This document shows, piece by piece, positions 14,058 through 39,342 of a stretch of DNA of 64,000 nt; within the stretch, counting starts at the first letter, position 1, and every line of letters begins with the position of its first letter. Both the position numbers and the translations under genes were made by a program. This DNA comes from Dromaius novaehollandiae (lineage: Eukaryota > Chordata > Aves > Casuariiformes > Dromaiidae). The stretch spans positions 7,193,404-7,257,403 of the forward strand of contig NC_088103.1 in the NCBI RefSeq assembly GCF_036370855.1. Direction: 5' to 3'. Below the pieces are notes generated by a model that worked only from the letters and a program-made list of their open reading frames with translations, was not told the origin of the DNA and did no database searches.

Positions 14058-14197
14058 GTCCAGTTGAAAAGTGAAGAATCGAAAACGTTTGCCATGAAGA
14101 TCTTGAAGAAGCGGCACATAGTGGACACGAGACAGCAGGAGCACATACGGTCGGAGAAGCAGATAATGCAGAGCGCTCACTCGGACTTCATCGTGAG
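14058..14197 (+). CDS. PRKG1: PRKG1 exon 11: kinase N-lobe, ATP-binding lysine
   Basis: The exon encodes 46 codons plus two bases of an Arg codon, from [18 protein letters not shown] to HSDFIV. It covers the N-lobe strands after the glycine loop. It contains the ATP-binding Lys in FAMKILKK (Lys390 in alpha numbering) and the helix-C Glu in RSEKQIM (Glu409). The acceptor is TTTATCCAAG and the donor is GAG|GTACCG, a weaker donor than those of the other exons. The N-lobe reads MQSAHSD where I recall Gly instead of Ser in mammals, a conservative surface change. The identity is near-perfect to PRKG1 and distinct from PRKG2. Confidence 0.97.
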
Positions 14198-20816
<6,619 letters not shown>

Positions 20817-20827
20817 TGATGGTGGCC

Positions 20828-20872
20828 GTTGGTAGAGGTTGAGTTAAGATGTTGGTAGAGGTTGAGTTAAGA
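20828..20872. repeat. 23-bp tandem duplication
   Basis: The unit begins GTTGGTAGAGGTTGAG and occurs twice head to tail, the second copy starting at 20851. The copies are identical apart from the end of the second unit. Confidence 0.95.
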
Positions 20873-22067
20873 GCAGGGCAAGGACGTTGTCACTCATTCT
20901 CAGGAAATTCTCCTGGCCTCCAGCGGACTGTGGCTCAGGGGCAGAGCTGAGCTGTAAAACGCTATTTCTGGCTAAAGCTTGGCATTCAGAGCTACAATCC
21001 TGGTGGCTGGTGGAAAAAAAATTTGCAGAGTACTGGTGTTTCTGAGTAGGTTCTATTCCACACATAAAAACCCATAATTCTTAATGGAAATATTAGTCGT
21101 GACATTGTCATGGCAAGAAGTATTATTAATCGCATTGGATCATCAGACTGTGCTGCTGAACTGTGGCTGATACAGCTTCTTGCTTTGGTAGGGGGATTCG
21201 ATTTGGACTTGTCCTAACTGTTGGTAATGTTGTAATGTCTAAAGCTTCAACTTTTCATGGAAGAGGTTATGTATGTGCCTGAGCACCATACTTTCAAATA
21301 AAGCCAATGTTCACTGGAGTTTGCTGGAGCACCTCATACACTGGCAGTTTGTGCTCCTTAGTTAATGAACGTAACAGCACTAACACATTTTAACTGCCTT
21401 CTCTTAAGAGCCTTCCACCAAGGCTGTTAAAAACATAGCTGCCGTTAGGGATGTGCTCTGAACACCGGAGTCTCAAGGACATCCATTCCCAAACATGTGC
21501 ACTGCAAGGAAGAGATTACAGCAGATTTTTTTCAGATTTAACAGCCCACTGAGTCCTTGCCTGGGCCTTGCCTTGCGTAGGCACTCATGGGAAGAACGGG
21601 CTACTAGGCAACGTTATGCTCTGACAGTAAAGGCCACTTCTGTATTAGCACTGCGAACACACCTGACTGATCTGTGGAAACTCCTGTGAGATGGCTGCTT
21701 ATGGCTCTGGCTAAACTGGTCTTCTCAGATGGTTGTGATGCCTCTGAGTGTTGTCCTCCTGCAGCATCCACCTCTTCAAACCAGGACAGCAGAATCTATG
21801 CAAGACCTTCACCTCCACAAATGCCAGGTTGCTTTGACAGAGGGCTAAGTAACCTGGCTTAGCTCCTAGTCCCTGAATATTATGAACCCAAAATGTTGAT
21901 ATTACCACAGAGCAACCAACATGTGGCCTTCTCCTGCTGCATGTCTTCATGAAGGACAAGGTAGCTGGAGATCAAGCAGGATAACGTACATGGCTATACT
22001 CTATTGTAAGAGCTTAGAAAGTGGCAGTGGGGTTTTTGCCCTGCACGCTGGCCACTCCTTGGTGACT

Positions 22068-22149
22068 GCTATGTCCAGGCTCATATGACCACAGGGCACC
22101 TTGCCACCGCTATGTCCAGGCTCATATGACCACAGGGCACCTTGCCACC
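22068..22149. repeat. 41-bp perfect tandem duplication
   Basis: Two identical 41-base copies beginning GCTATGTCCAGGCTCATATG start at 22068 and 22109. The lack of any difference suggests a recent duplication or an assembly or slippage artefact. Confidence 0.97.
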
Positions 22150-22545
22150 CTCTGGTGACGCGTTGCATCTTAATATTGCATCAGAAGGTTTGTTGAGGGT
22201 TTTTAAGTAAAGCTGCATCAAAAATGTTCGTGTTGAGAGTGTTTCCATGGGTTTTACTTTATTGTGGTATTCACTCATATTATTTCGTTGTGTCAAGAAT
22301 CAGTGTAGATGTGCTCTGCGCATAAAGCACACACCAAATGTCCAGGGATTGCAAAAATCTCTGTGAGCCCATGGAGAAAGGAAGGAAAAAGGAGGACTTC
22401 TCTCCGTGGGAGGTGCTGTCTCACCTCTCTTTGGGAATCACCCTTATTAACGGGTGACAGTGTGGGCACTTGGGAAGCCTTTTCTACATCAGTGAAGGAT
22501 GGGGCAATACAACCCTAAAAAGAGGGCTGTCTCCAAGAGGGGTTC

Positions 22546-22603
22546 ATGATCTTCTGCATTCCCACCACCCTGAGATGATCTTCTGCATTCCCACCACCCT
22601 GAG
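22546..22603. repeat. 29-bp perfect tandem duplication
   Basis: Two identical copies beginning ATGATCTTCTGCATTCCC start at 22546 and 22575. Confidence 0.97.
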
Positions 22604-24050
22604 AGTCACCAAGGGCCAACATCTCTGCCTCTGGGTTGAGGGATTCTTCCCTGTCTTTGGGAAGAGAAACTCAGGAGCAGCAACTGCAGCCAGGAGCAGT
22701 AGGTCAGGCTATTTTGGTGTGGTGCCACTTCACTCCATGCATGCAACCGATGAGCACCACCAGAAGCCTTTACGGCCAGGCAGCAAGGAGGTGTACTGCC
22801 AAGTGTCAGTGGTCAGAGTTTATCCTCCACAGCATTTCTCTAAGGCTGGTGGGGTCCAGTGAGGTGTCAGATGAGAAAGGTGGATTGATTGCAGGGCTGT
22901 TCTTCTCCCAGCCCTCAGGAGGGTCCAAACTGGAGTCTCCACCTCTCCCATCATCAGCCATACACCACAGGCTCCTGAGATGTTTTGATCTCACTGGCAA
23001 TTTAGGACTCATCCATGGGGCCTGCACGGTGTGGCACAAGAGAAGTATCACGGATCACATGATCAACCCCAATCATTTGGGGACTGTGTCCATGTGGGAT
23101 TGCAGTGCTGCTGTTTTGCCCATCCCTAGCACAGGGAGGTGTAGGAGTGTTTCACAGCCATCAAGGGACAGCAGCGTGCTACAGAGCACAGCCGTGGCCA
23201 CGCACAGCCCTGAGGGCAGAGCACTTGATGGACTAGTGGGTAGAGCTAAAACTAAGGCAAGCCTATTAAACTGAGGTCTTCTTGGGACCTAGGGGTTCTT
23301 TTGGTTCCCATTATAATCTAATTTTCCATGATTGCCTGTAGGACACTGCTGTGCCACAGGGGCACGCTGAGCTTTGTGAGCCAGCCAGCACGTTGCAACA
23401 GCCTCACGTTCAAGTAAACTGCGAGGACACTTGTTTTACTGCCTCACCCTTTATACTGGAAGTGAAATTTGAACTTTTCATCCATGCCTGCATGGTCAGC
23501 ATTTAGCAAGGACAGCCTGTGAGCAGCTAGTGAGCTCACGCACGTATTTTCTGGGGTTAAATATGAAGAAGATACACTTGCCCACTATTTGCCCTGCCTA
23601 AAGCTGTCACTGGGGCAGCTGAGCTGAGTTGCAACGAGAGGAGGAGAATCGACGTGAGCGGTGCATGCTGTTGCTGATCTTTTGCTCTGAAGTTGATACA
23701 CCAAGCAGGGTAGTTCATTGCTCAGGTAAAGGCTGGGAGGTTTAAAATAAAAAAAACCAACAGCCTGAGCTGTGAACGATATCAAGTTGCATCTACCAAG
23801 AAACGTTCAGAGCGTTGGCATTTGTTCTTCCTACCTCAAGAGGATCTCCATCTTGTATTACGAAGGATAAATCGGCAAAAAAAGGTCACTGCAGTTGCCT
23901 GCTTTCCGAACAACCCACAATGCTTTAGTTATGATAATATTCCCACGAGGAAAACTTATTTCTGCTTTGCTTTGCTTTAAGAAAAGCAGAGTCCATGGCT
24001 GAAATTGCCTTACTTTCGGGTGCCTTGATGGAATTCTGTTCCTTTCACAG

Positions 24051-24214
24051 GTCGATTTTGGCTTTGCAAAGAAAATAGGATTTGGAAAGAAAACATGGAC
24101 TTTTTGTGGAACTCCAGAGTACGTAGCCCCAGAGATCATCCTGAACAAAGGTCACGACATTTCAGCAGACTACTGGTCACTGGGAATCTTAATGTATGAA
24201 CTCCTGACTGGCAG
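24051..24214 (+). CDS. PRKG1: PRKG1 exon 14: DFG motif and activation loop
   Basis: Fifty-four codons plus two bases, from [14 protein letters not shown] to LMYELLTG. It includes the magnesium-binding DFG Asp502 and the activation loop [14 protein letters not shown]. The loop threonine (Thr517 when Met is counted, Thr516 in the bovine literature) is the phosphorylation site required for full activity. Glu528 of APE and the helix F segment [11 protein letters not shown] follow. The donor is GCAG|GTATGG and the split Ser codon is completed by the next exon. Confidence 0.98.
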
Positions 24215-26602
<2,388 letters not shown>

Positions 26603-26669
26603 ATGGTTTGAAGGCTTTAACTGGGAAGGGTTGCGAAAAGGGACACTGACACCTCCTATAATACCCAGT
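26603..26669 (+). CDS. PRKG1: PRKG1 exon 17: end of kinase core, start of AGC tail
   Basis: The exon completes a Lys codon and encodes [20 protein letters not shown] followed by PS. It covers the last helix of the kinase core and the start of the AGC-kinase C-terminal tail (TPPIIPS). The donor is AGT|GTAAGT and the exon ends between codons. Confidence 0.97.
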
Positions 26670-31599
<4,930 letters not shown>

Positions 31600-34500
31600 T
31601 GTATTTCTTTTACCTGCTTCTGCCTTGCTGAAGACAGCTTCCTGGGACGTGGCTGCCAGCAGAACTGAAAGAATTGGGGAGGATTAGTGCTCGGGGTCAC
31701 CATGATGCCTTGATTGATGCTGCTACAGTAACTACAGTGGCATTAGGACTTCTTGCTTAGATGACAATAGTGCTCTTCATGTTTTATGTTCAAACTTAAA
31801 ATAGCAGTTGACATGGTGGTCCTGATGCAAAGCCTTTCACCGGTAAAGAAATACGTTTTCTATCACTGCAGCGATCTTGCTATGCTGTAATTATAAAAGT
31901 TGAAAGATACCCAGTGTAAGATACACTTAATTCTAGCTGCAAGGTACTGGCTTTTATCAGTAGGATCAATAGTAATTTATTAAGTACTGTAGCTAAGCGC
32001 AGTACAGGATTTGGGCTACTCCCACACGTGAAGCTCTGTAGGTCTTCTACTGTAGGCCAGTGTAGAAACAGAGGAGGACCACAAAAACACCGGTCAAAGA
32101 GGTCGTGTCAAAGCAGTGGTAAGATTTGTCCTTTTGCTTTCCAAGCAGTGTTCATGACGAGATTGAATGTTACCATTCCTCTTTCTTTTTGAGAGTTTTT
32201 TTGTTTAACCTGACGTAACAAAAGCACAACTGCTATAGATTCTGTTAAGAACTGTTAAGGCAGATATGGGTCGCTTCTCACATACAACTGAGAACATAGT
32301 ATAACACAAGGGTTTTTTTTTTCTTTGTGGTACAATTACATAATTGCATGAAAAAAATCATAAAATTATCCATTTTACATATAAAATAGCTCTTAAATAA
32401 TGGTCCTATAATAAAGCGACAGCAGCCAACTGGTCTTCTTGATTAGCTATTAGACATGAAACTAAGCTTAACTTTTACCTTTTTAGAACCCAAAGGGAAA
32501 ATACAAGACCTGTAATGTACTTTATAGGTGCTATGTACATCCTTCATCTGTGAATATACCTATTCAGTCAACGACCATTTCAGAAATACGTAGCAAGAGA
32601 CATTGCTTTCCATTGCGCTCTAAGAACAGAAGACTTTAGGTCTCCATTTCTGCATCTCTTCCACCTTTGCTTCAAAGCCCGTTTTTTTAAAAATAAAGCA
32701 TATGGTACGGGGCCAGCGTGCTGGCTCTGTCTGGAAGTTTGCACATCAAAACGTAATTGTAACGCCGCACCAGCGTAAGTCAGAAGGTACTCCACAAAAA
32801 GTCAGTGCAATTAAAAGGAAAATTGGTATTAGCTCAACGCAGACATGTTGCATTTGGGTGAGATTTACTGCTCTACGTATCTCCAAAGTAGCAAGTCCTC
32901 AGCGACCGTGCTTAGGCACGGTGATGGCTAGAGATGAGGCACCTCATAATAATAATAATAAAAAAAAAGGAGCTGGGAAAGTAATAATATTACTCCTGCA
33001 CTTTCCTCTCGCTTCCACAGCTTTTCTGCAAGAGCAGCTTCTTTGCTTTAGCGAAGTCTCTTCTGACTTGCACCGAAGTAACCAAAAATCCTGTCCTCTA
33101 TGCCTGCTTGGCAGGCGTACCCGCAGCTAAAGGTTTATCCCGTCATTCCTACGCGAAGCCCGAGCTCTCGGACCCTGTAACCGACTCTGCCGAAACCTCC
33201 TTGTATTCGTGCCTGCCCCGAGCTTAGCAGATCCCCGTTTGATCGCAGAGTTACCAAGAGCTGTTGTAGATGACAGAAGTCAAAAGACCAACTTTTGCTA
33301 GTCGCAATGGATTATCTCCTGCTCTAACTATGATTGCGAATTATCCCTTATGTTTCGGTAACTCCTGGGAGTTGCTGGCTTTTATGATGTGCGTGTCCAC
33401 GTACACGAGTAATTTCGTTGCAGGAGTATCCCTCCAAAGGATAAGAGTCGAGGCTTTGACTTTGTTCCCCTGAGTAGGAGTTTTACCTCAAAGAGGGGAG
33501 TGCTAAGAAAACATACACATCAACAGTAAAAATACATATATATATTTCTCTGATGCTAATTCCCAGCACCTTTCCATTTTCACAGTGCGACTTGTGTAGT
33601 CTTAATAGAGTGTATTAAAAAGCTATTTTCTCCACTTCTTTGACAGTCTCAACAGTATCTAAAGTTTGCCGAAGAGCTCAGTTATTGCAGACCCCCTTTA
33701 AAAACAGTCTGTTTCACTGAATTTTCTTCATGCTTTAATAGATGAGCGACTTAACATCTTCAGCGCAATAACTTCAGGTTATTTCTGCTATTCATTAATC
33801 ACGCGTGGCATCGTATTAACATCTGTTTGCCTTGAAAACCTTGGGGAAAAGACAGTAACTACGTCTACCGGGAATTACTTGCATAGGACAAATACACGCT
33901 TAGTTTTAAACATTTATCTTAAGGATTGAAAACCCTGCCTGAAAGCAAATACTAAATACTAGGGCTAAAATAACTGCTAGGCATCCTACCAAACAAGCAG
34001 TCACCCGACTGCATTAAAGCTGAATTCTGTATTCATGTCCCCCTATTTCTTCACTCAGTGACGTGGCTACGTCGGACAAGAAAACTTGTTTCATTTGTTA
34101 CCTTTGTACAGAAGACTCGAAAGAGGAGTTTGTCTCAGTTCTAGATATTATAATATTTAGCGCTTGAGATTTGGTTGTCCAGCAAGGACTTGCCACGGGA
34201 AAAGAGCATCACAATGTTTTTTGGGGGAGAACTGAAAACATTGCAGGAAGAATGTTTTAAAAAATGAGGAGTTATTTTCTTTCTGCCTCTCAGTTTTTCC
34301 TTATGCCACATACAGTAATACCTGAACCGTGTGGCATGCACTGTATCGAATATAATTTTATTTTGATATCAAACACCTCACTCAACTCTCATCACCTTTA
34401 CTAAGCATACTTTAAACATAGTTAGCATATGTATATTAATAATATACGTCTTCATTTATGAGTAATATATTTGAGTTGCATAATATATATATATATTCAC

Positions 34501-34725
34501 AACAACTGATTGCCTCTGTGTTTCCACATACGGTCTTTTCTTCTTTGTCTCCTTTTTTAATATATGGGACGACGGTGTATTTACGTAAGGGGAAATCAGC
34601 TACCATATTTAAAACAAATGTGTTAAGATTGGTGTCCTAAGATACAGATGATCTGTAGCTTCTTACAGTGCTGCATTATCCATAGTAAACTCTTATTTAA
34701 CAACAGGACCACAAGCAAATATTTA

Positions 34726-34733
34726 TGTAAATA
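34726..34733 (+). promoter_or_regulatory. Pumilio-type element in PRKG1 3' UTR
   Basis: A perfect TGTANATA consensus within the inferred 3' UTR. On motif grounds it is a candidate site for PUF-protein repression of the mRNA. One such site in an AT-rich UTR could arise by chance. Confidence 0.35.
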
Positions 34734-35448
34734 GATATTTTCGTGTTGATATTTTGTGGTACACATATAACTTTTTCTTTAGAGTTCCATGGCATTATTA
34801 CTTCATTTTCTTATTTGTAATGTAATGTTTTTAGATCAAAGTAGACTTGAATTAATGTCATAATTGTCAGTATTATTAAACTTTATGTCAACTGTACTGT
34901 TACTCATCTGTCCCATAGTTTTAGAACATGACTAGCTATCTGGCATTGTTGCAAGTGCCTTAAATTCATGGCATCCTATAAAAATACAAATTTGGTGTTA
35001 TGCTGCATGACAAAGACAAACACACCTCAAAATGTTGTCCTTTCTTAGCTTGCTGCGTTTTACAGTTCTTTCTGCTAACAATTTCTAAGCCTTTATTATA
35101 TAATATTGATGAATTACAGAAATGATGAAGTTGTTCTCTTATTTCTGTTAAATGTACCAGAGCTGTGTATCTGTTAATGAGATACAGAGTCATTTCTGTG
35201 AAATGTATAAATGTATGTGCGGGTCAAATTAATATATGACATACTATCAGTCTGTATACAGGTATTCCTGTTTTGCTAAGCTGTGCAGATTTAAACTATC
35301 GTGCAGTAACGTTCCGACATACCGTGTTTTCTAAACTTCATTACAAACGGTCCGCCCAGAGAAAGGATTTAGCAATTCGGTGTCACCACGGCCACGCAAA
35401 ACTGCATTTTGACGCGAAACCAATGACTGGGGAAAAAATAAATTTATT

Positions 35449-35465
35449 AAAAAAAAAAAAAAAAA
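35449..35465. repeat. A17 tract after AATAAA
   Basis: A run of 17 A lies just downstream of an AATAAA at 35437. It is simple sequence within the inferred 3' UTR and could also cause internal priming in cDNA libraries. Confidence 0.9.
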
Positions 35466-35985
35466 GCCGCCTCGTGCTTGCACCACTCAACAAAACAGGA
35501 TCTGTGCTTTCTATGAGTTCTTCTATATGCAAGTCCTTACGGAGGCAAGCTCGCGGCCCACCCGCAAGCTAACCGCCGAAAATGTTACTGCTTTTCCTTC
35601 CTCCGCAGCTGCCCGCGGCGGAGAAACGGAGCGCCGAGACTTGGACCAGTTTCGGGCTTTACTGGCAAAGGGAAATGTCCTTCGGAGTTGCCTGTCCTAC
35701 CGATTGCGGTCGACGCTGGTTTTACACTGGTCGTTTATTTTGTATTCTCACGCCTCTGTTTCGCCCCGTTCTCTCCCCACCGCGGATTCTGCGTAAAAGG
35801 GGTTTTGTTTGTCGGAAGACGTCCGTCGCCGAATGGTCGTTGACCAGTTGCACTCTTTTGATGTAGACTTAAGAACCTGGTTTTTGGTTTTTTTTCCCCC
35901 CATCAACTTAACCGCTTTGGTTTCGCTCTGTATTTTCCCCGCAGCTGTAATTGCTGAGTGCCTGTTGTATACTTTATAGAGTTGA

Positions 35986-35991
35986 AATAAA
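35986..35991 (+). terminator. PRKG1: Distal PRKG1 poly(A) signal
   Basis: A canonical AATAAA overlaps a second near-signal and is followed by TTTTGAACACCGTTTTGGGG, a GT-rich downstream element. It is the last good signal before the CpG-rich DKK1 upstream region. Confidence 0.6.
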
Positions 35992-36199
35992 AATAATTAC
36001 TTTTGAACACCGTTTTGGGGCGGTTCTTGCACGCCAGAATTCAAGCGCGGGAGAATCCCGCTTCCGTTTCGTGTTTTAAATCCTATTTTTTATTCTGTTT
36101 CGTGGCAATACACAGTAATATCGTAACGAGACGTTATGCAGTACTCGTAGGCTGAGTCCTACCGAGCCGTATCCGTGCAAAGGCAAAGGTCCCCGGTCG

Positions 36200-36350
36200 C
36201 ACGTCTGGTGTCTCTTTGAGCACCAGCATGACCCTGGGCAACCTCAGCTGACGTTGAGGTTGGAGCCACCCCCGAAGGTGGCCCCGCCGTGAGCAGGGCT
36301 TGGGGCAGCAGACCCCCGGGGTCCTTCCCAGCCTAAAGTATTTGATGGAT
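36200..36350 (+). mobile_element. CR1 LINE 3'-end fragment
   Basis: Sense-strand CR1 tail. GTGAGCAGGGCTTGGGGCAG followed by CCCCGGGGTCCTTCCCAGCC resembles the CR1 3' end 'gagcagggggttggac...aggtcccttccaacc'. The upstream part (ACCCTGGGCAACCTCAGCTG) also fits. The fragment is short and diverged, with approximate borders. It lies between the PRKG1 poly(A) site and DKK1. Confidence 0.55.
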
Positions 36351-37930
36351 GTGCTAAATAACGGGCAGCTCTCGTGTGTAAATCACACCATGGTCGAGGC
36401 TAAGGGTACGTGTTTTGGTGCTATGGAGAAGACACCTATGGAGAGGTCTCTCTATGGTCTTCTATGGAGAGATGACACTGGAGAAGGCAATGAAGAAGAC
36501 AAGAACATTTCCTTCCAGTTGGGAAATAAACTTGATAACTGCCTAAATAGGAGCTGAGAAGCAACTCTAAATGATTTTTTTTCAAGATGTGGCAATCACA
36601 CTTAAAAATATATATATAGCCTTTTGATGCAGCCATTCTGTCGAGGAAATTTCCAGCTTTCTAATCAGCTCCTGCGTTAGGTGCTCCCCAAAACTTTCCC
36701 AGCCAATTACTAGCCCGGCCTGAGCCTCCTTCACCTGAAATACCTGACACTATCTTACCCCAAAGTAACTCCAATACCTGTAATGCTGGATGTGGGTGAG
36801 CGGCGCTCTGGTTTTAATTAAAAGACTGCAACTTCTGAACTCAGCACCCTTGCCTTAGGGCAATAAATATTTATGCTCTGGAAGCTTTGATGGATTTGGG
36901 CACCAGTGCAGTATTTAATGTTTTTCTCCTTTTTTCCTTTCAAAAACGTCTTCAAAAAATAGCATTAGCCCATCAGCATGGAAAAAATCAGTCTGTGATT
37001 ATTCAGCTGATTTGTTTCCACTACTAAACTCCCACTAGCTCTTTAGGGAGCAAGGGAGACGGGGCGGGAAAGGGAGCGTGGCCAAACGAATCAGAGTAAA
37101 TTCAGCAACTGGGTAGGTGGCAGAAAGGTAAAAAAGACCTGTGAGAAGACCCCCCCTCCCCCCCCATACAGACCGCCCTTGCACCCGAGCAGGCCGTGCC
37201 TCCTGCATGATGCTCCAGCTCAGCCCAGCTGCTCACCTGCACCTCATTAAAGACATTAGTGCCCTGGTACGGCTTGGCATGCCCTAGGTCTGGTCCCATC
37301 ACAGCAGAAGTCAATAACAGCAGTGTCAGATTTTAAGGAAAAGGAAAAAAATAAGGCACCTTATAGCAAAAGATGCCAGGCTTCAGCATCACCACCTGAT
37401 CTTTTTTCCCCAAGCTCCAAATTATCTGCTCTCTCACTGTTACACAGAGCAAATAGCAGCAATGTCTCTTGTTTTCTTTTTCTTTTTTTAAAGAAACATG
37501 CTGCCTCAATGAAAAGACGCCAGAAAAAAAATAAAATACCTTTTTGTAGTGAAGGCTGCAGCCTCTGAAGGCTACTTTTCCCCCCTGCCACCCTTCTCCC
37601 TCCTGCTGCACCGTATGACGTCTGTGCAAGGCTCCTGCCTGGGGACACCCATGAGCCCCGGTATGGCATCACTCAGCGCTGGGCACATTTTGCCCCCCCC
37701 AAAAAGTATCAGTGCTATAATATATTGTTACCCATCCTCAGGGCACAAATTCTGGCCAAAAATGGGTGCATGCAGCTAAAAAATAGATACATATATTGTA
37801 ATGCCTATCCAGGTAGCTAGTTTGCTATAGCTGTCACTTAAAACTCAGCAGGATTCGGCCTCAGCTCTTTGAAGCAAACACGCACCTATATGAATTATAA
37901 ATATAAATACAAATTAAATATGAATATACA
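36351..37930. other. PRKG1-DKK1 intergenic spacer
   Basis: AT-rich spacer of about 1.6 kb before the CpG island. It includes imperfect repeats of TCTATGGAGA at about 36421-36475. Overlapping ORFs on both strands near 37.3-37.7 kb are shadows with no domain. No gene seen. Confidence 0.7.
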
Positions 37931-38101
37931 CAGGCCCCTGCAGGGCTCCGCTGCAGTCCCGGACGCGGCCGCCAGGAGACGCCGCAGTGCTGGCGGCGCC
38001 GCGCCGCGCTGCCCCGACGGGGGGGGCGGCCCGCGGCGCCCCGAGGGCCGGGGGCGGCCGGGCCGTGTCGGTGTGCGGGGGTGCGGGGGGGGGTCCCGAC
38101 T

Positions 38102-38125
38102 CTTTTGATCTCCGCGCATCAAAGG
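38102..38125. promoter_or_regulatory. Inverted TCF/LEF site pair upstream of DKK1
   Basis: ATCAAAGG at 38118-38125 is a perfect TCF/LEF core. Eight bases to its left, CTTTTGAT at 38102-38109 is a 7-of-8 match to its reverse complement, so the two form an inverted pair in an otherwise G+C-rich background. The pair lies about 0.6 kb upstream of the TATA box. DKK1 is a known direct Wnt/beta-catenin target, so feedback control is a reasonable inference. Confidence 0.5.
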
Positions 38126-38580
38126 GAGCCCCGAGACCGGCCCCGCTTGGGGGGGGAGGGTCTCAGGGGCTGCCCCCCCCCCCCCCCACAGACACCCAGT
38201 TGCGCCCCGTCCCGCCGGAGGTGCCCGGCTGAGCCCCGGGGCTCTCCCCCCTCCTCCCCCGGGCCGGGGGTGCGGAGCGCCCCCCCCCCCTTCCTGCAAA
38301 GCTGCGCTGGCGCCAGGAAGGGAGCCGGGGCGAGGGGGGGGGGGGGGGGGGGGTGCAGATTTGTACGAGACCAAAGGACCGACTGTGCCACCGGGAAGGG
38401 GGCCGGGGGGGGGGACTCGGCTCCCCACGGCGGCTCCAAGGCGCGGGGTTGGAGGGGGGGGGCTGCACAGGGCGAGCACCCCCACACACACCCTCCCCGT
38501 CGGGCTGGAGACAGCAGCATGTGGCGGGGCCGCGGCGAGAGCTGCCCTCGCCGTTGCGAAATCCCCTCCCGGGCCGGCGG

Positions 38581-38735
38581 CCAATGCCTGCGCCGTCGGG
38601 GGGGGGGGGGGGGGGGGGGCCGGGGGAAGGGGGGGGGGGGCAGCGGCGCAGCCCCCTGGGGCCCTTTGAAATCGCATCCGCGGCGCCCTCCTCCCTTAGG
38701 GGCGGGGGCAGGCGGCGGCCCCCGGGGCTATAAAG
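38581..38735 (+). promoter_or_regulatory. DKK1: DKK1 core promoter
   Basis: A TATAAAG box at 38729-38735 predicts transcription starting about 30 bases downstream, near 38757-38765, which leaves a 5' UTR of roughly 55 bases before the ATG. A CCAAT motif lies at 38581-38585. CTTTGAA at 38664-38670 fits the TCF/LEF consensus in reverse orientation, about 60 bases before the TATA box. Long G runs lie between the CCAAT motif and the TCF-like site. The layout fits an inducible developmental promoter. Confidence 0.75.
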
Positions 38736-38815
38736 GCGGCGGCGGCGGGCAGCGCAGGTAGCCGCGACTCCGCGGAGCTGCTGCTGCCGCGACGGGGCGG
38801 GTGGGGGGGGGCAGG

Positions 38816-39007
38816 ATGCGGGCGCTGCTGCCGCTGCTGGCGGCGCTGAGCTGCGCGGCCCCGGCGGGGCGGGCGGCGGCCCCCGGCGGCGCCCTCAGCT
38901 CCAACGCCATCAAGGGCCCCCCCGGGGGGGCCGCGGCCAGCGCCGCCCCGGCCCACGCGTTGCCCTTCGACGGCAGCAACAAGCCGCCGCCGGCCGCCAC
39001 CCGCCAG
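38816..39007 (+). CDS. DKK1: DKK1 exon 1: signal peptide and N-terminal region
   Basis: This is exon 1 of dickkopf-1, a secreted antagonist that binds Wnt co-receptors LRP5/6 and, with Kremen proteins, blocks canonical Wnt signalling. It encodes 64 residues. The first 22 or so (MRALLPLLAALSCAAPAGRA and on) form a hydrophobic signal peptide. SSNAIK at residues 28-33 holds the NXI motif (Asn30-Ala31-Ile32), which in human DKK1 contacts the first LRP6 propeller. The remainder is Ala/Pro/Gly-rich and shorter than in human. The start codon is the only in-frame ATG near the TATA box, preceded by GGGGCAGG. The donor is CAG|GTAGGT. The spliced protein is 236 residues, against 266 in human. Confidence 0.93.
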
Positions 39008-39112
39008 GTAGGTGCCGCCCCCCCACCCCACCCCCCCCCCGGACCCGACCCACGGAGCCCGGGCTGCGCGCTGACCCGCTGTGCCCCCCCCTTCCACCCC
39101 CCCCCCCCGCAG

Positions 39113-39269
39113 CCCTTCCCCTGCGCCGAGGACGAGGACTGCGGCCCCGACGAGTACTGCGGAGGGGCGGCCCGGGGCGGCGGCCCCCCGCTCTGCCTCG
39201 CCTGCCGCCGGCGCCGCAAGCGCTGCCTGCGCGACGCCATGTGCTGCCCTGGCACGGCCTGCAGCAACG
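39113..39269 (+). CDS. DKK1: DKK1 exon 2: first cysteine-rich domain
   Basis: Fifty-two codons plus one base, from PFPCAEDEDCGPDEYC to CCPGTACSN. Together with one Cys from exon 3 this gives the ten cysteines of the N-terminal cysteine-rich (dickkopf) domain. LCLACRRRRKRC and MCCPG are close to the human equivalents ICLACRKRRKRC and MCCPG. The acceptor follows a nearly pure C tract (CCCCCCCCGCAG). The donor is ACG|GTGAGG. Arg, Gly and Pro replace many Lys, Ser and Thr residues of other vertebrates. Confidence 0.95.
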
Positions 39270-39342
39270 GTGAGGGGCGGCGGGACGGGTTTGGGGGGGG
39301 GGGGGTGGTTTGGGGCTCCCGTGGCTGACGGCCTCCCCGCAG

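Larger units (their letters stand above)
31600..36010 (+). other. PRKG1: PRKG1 3' UTR (inferred extent)
   Basis: AT-rich, repeat-poor sequence after the stop codon. AATAAA hexamers lie at 32410, 32692, 32957 (inside an AAT repeat), 35437 and 35986. The last sits in GAAATAAAAATAATTAC, about 20 bases before a GT/G-rich stretch, and is the best distal site. A Pumilio consensus, TGTAAATA, lies at 34726-34733. A long, multi-signal UTR would allow alternative polyadenylation. The extent is inferred without transcript data, and an earlier end near 32.4 or 32.7 kb is possible. Confidence 0.6.

Noticed and set aside
22636..23274. Plus-strand ORF of 212 codons in PRKG1 intron 13
   Set aside because: Composition is unremarkable, no domain is recognised, and it overlaps open frames on both strands. 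No splice sites frame it convincingly.
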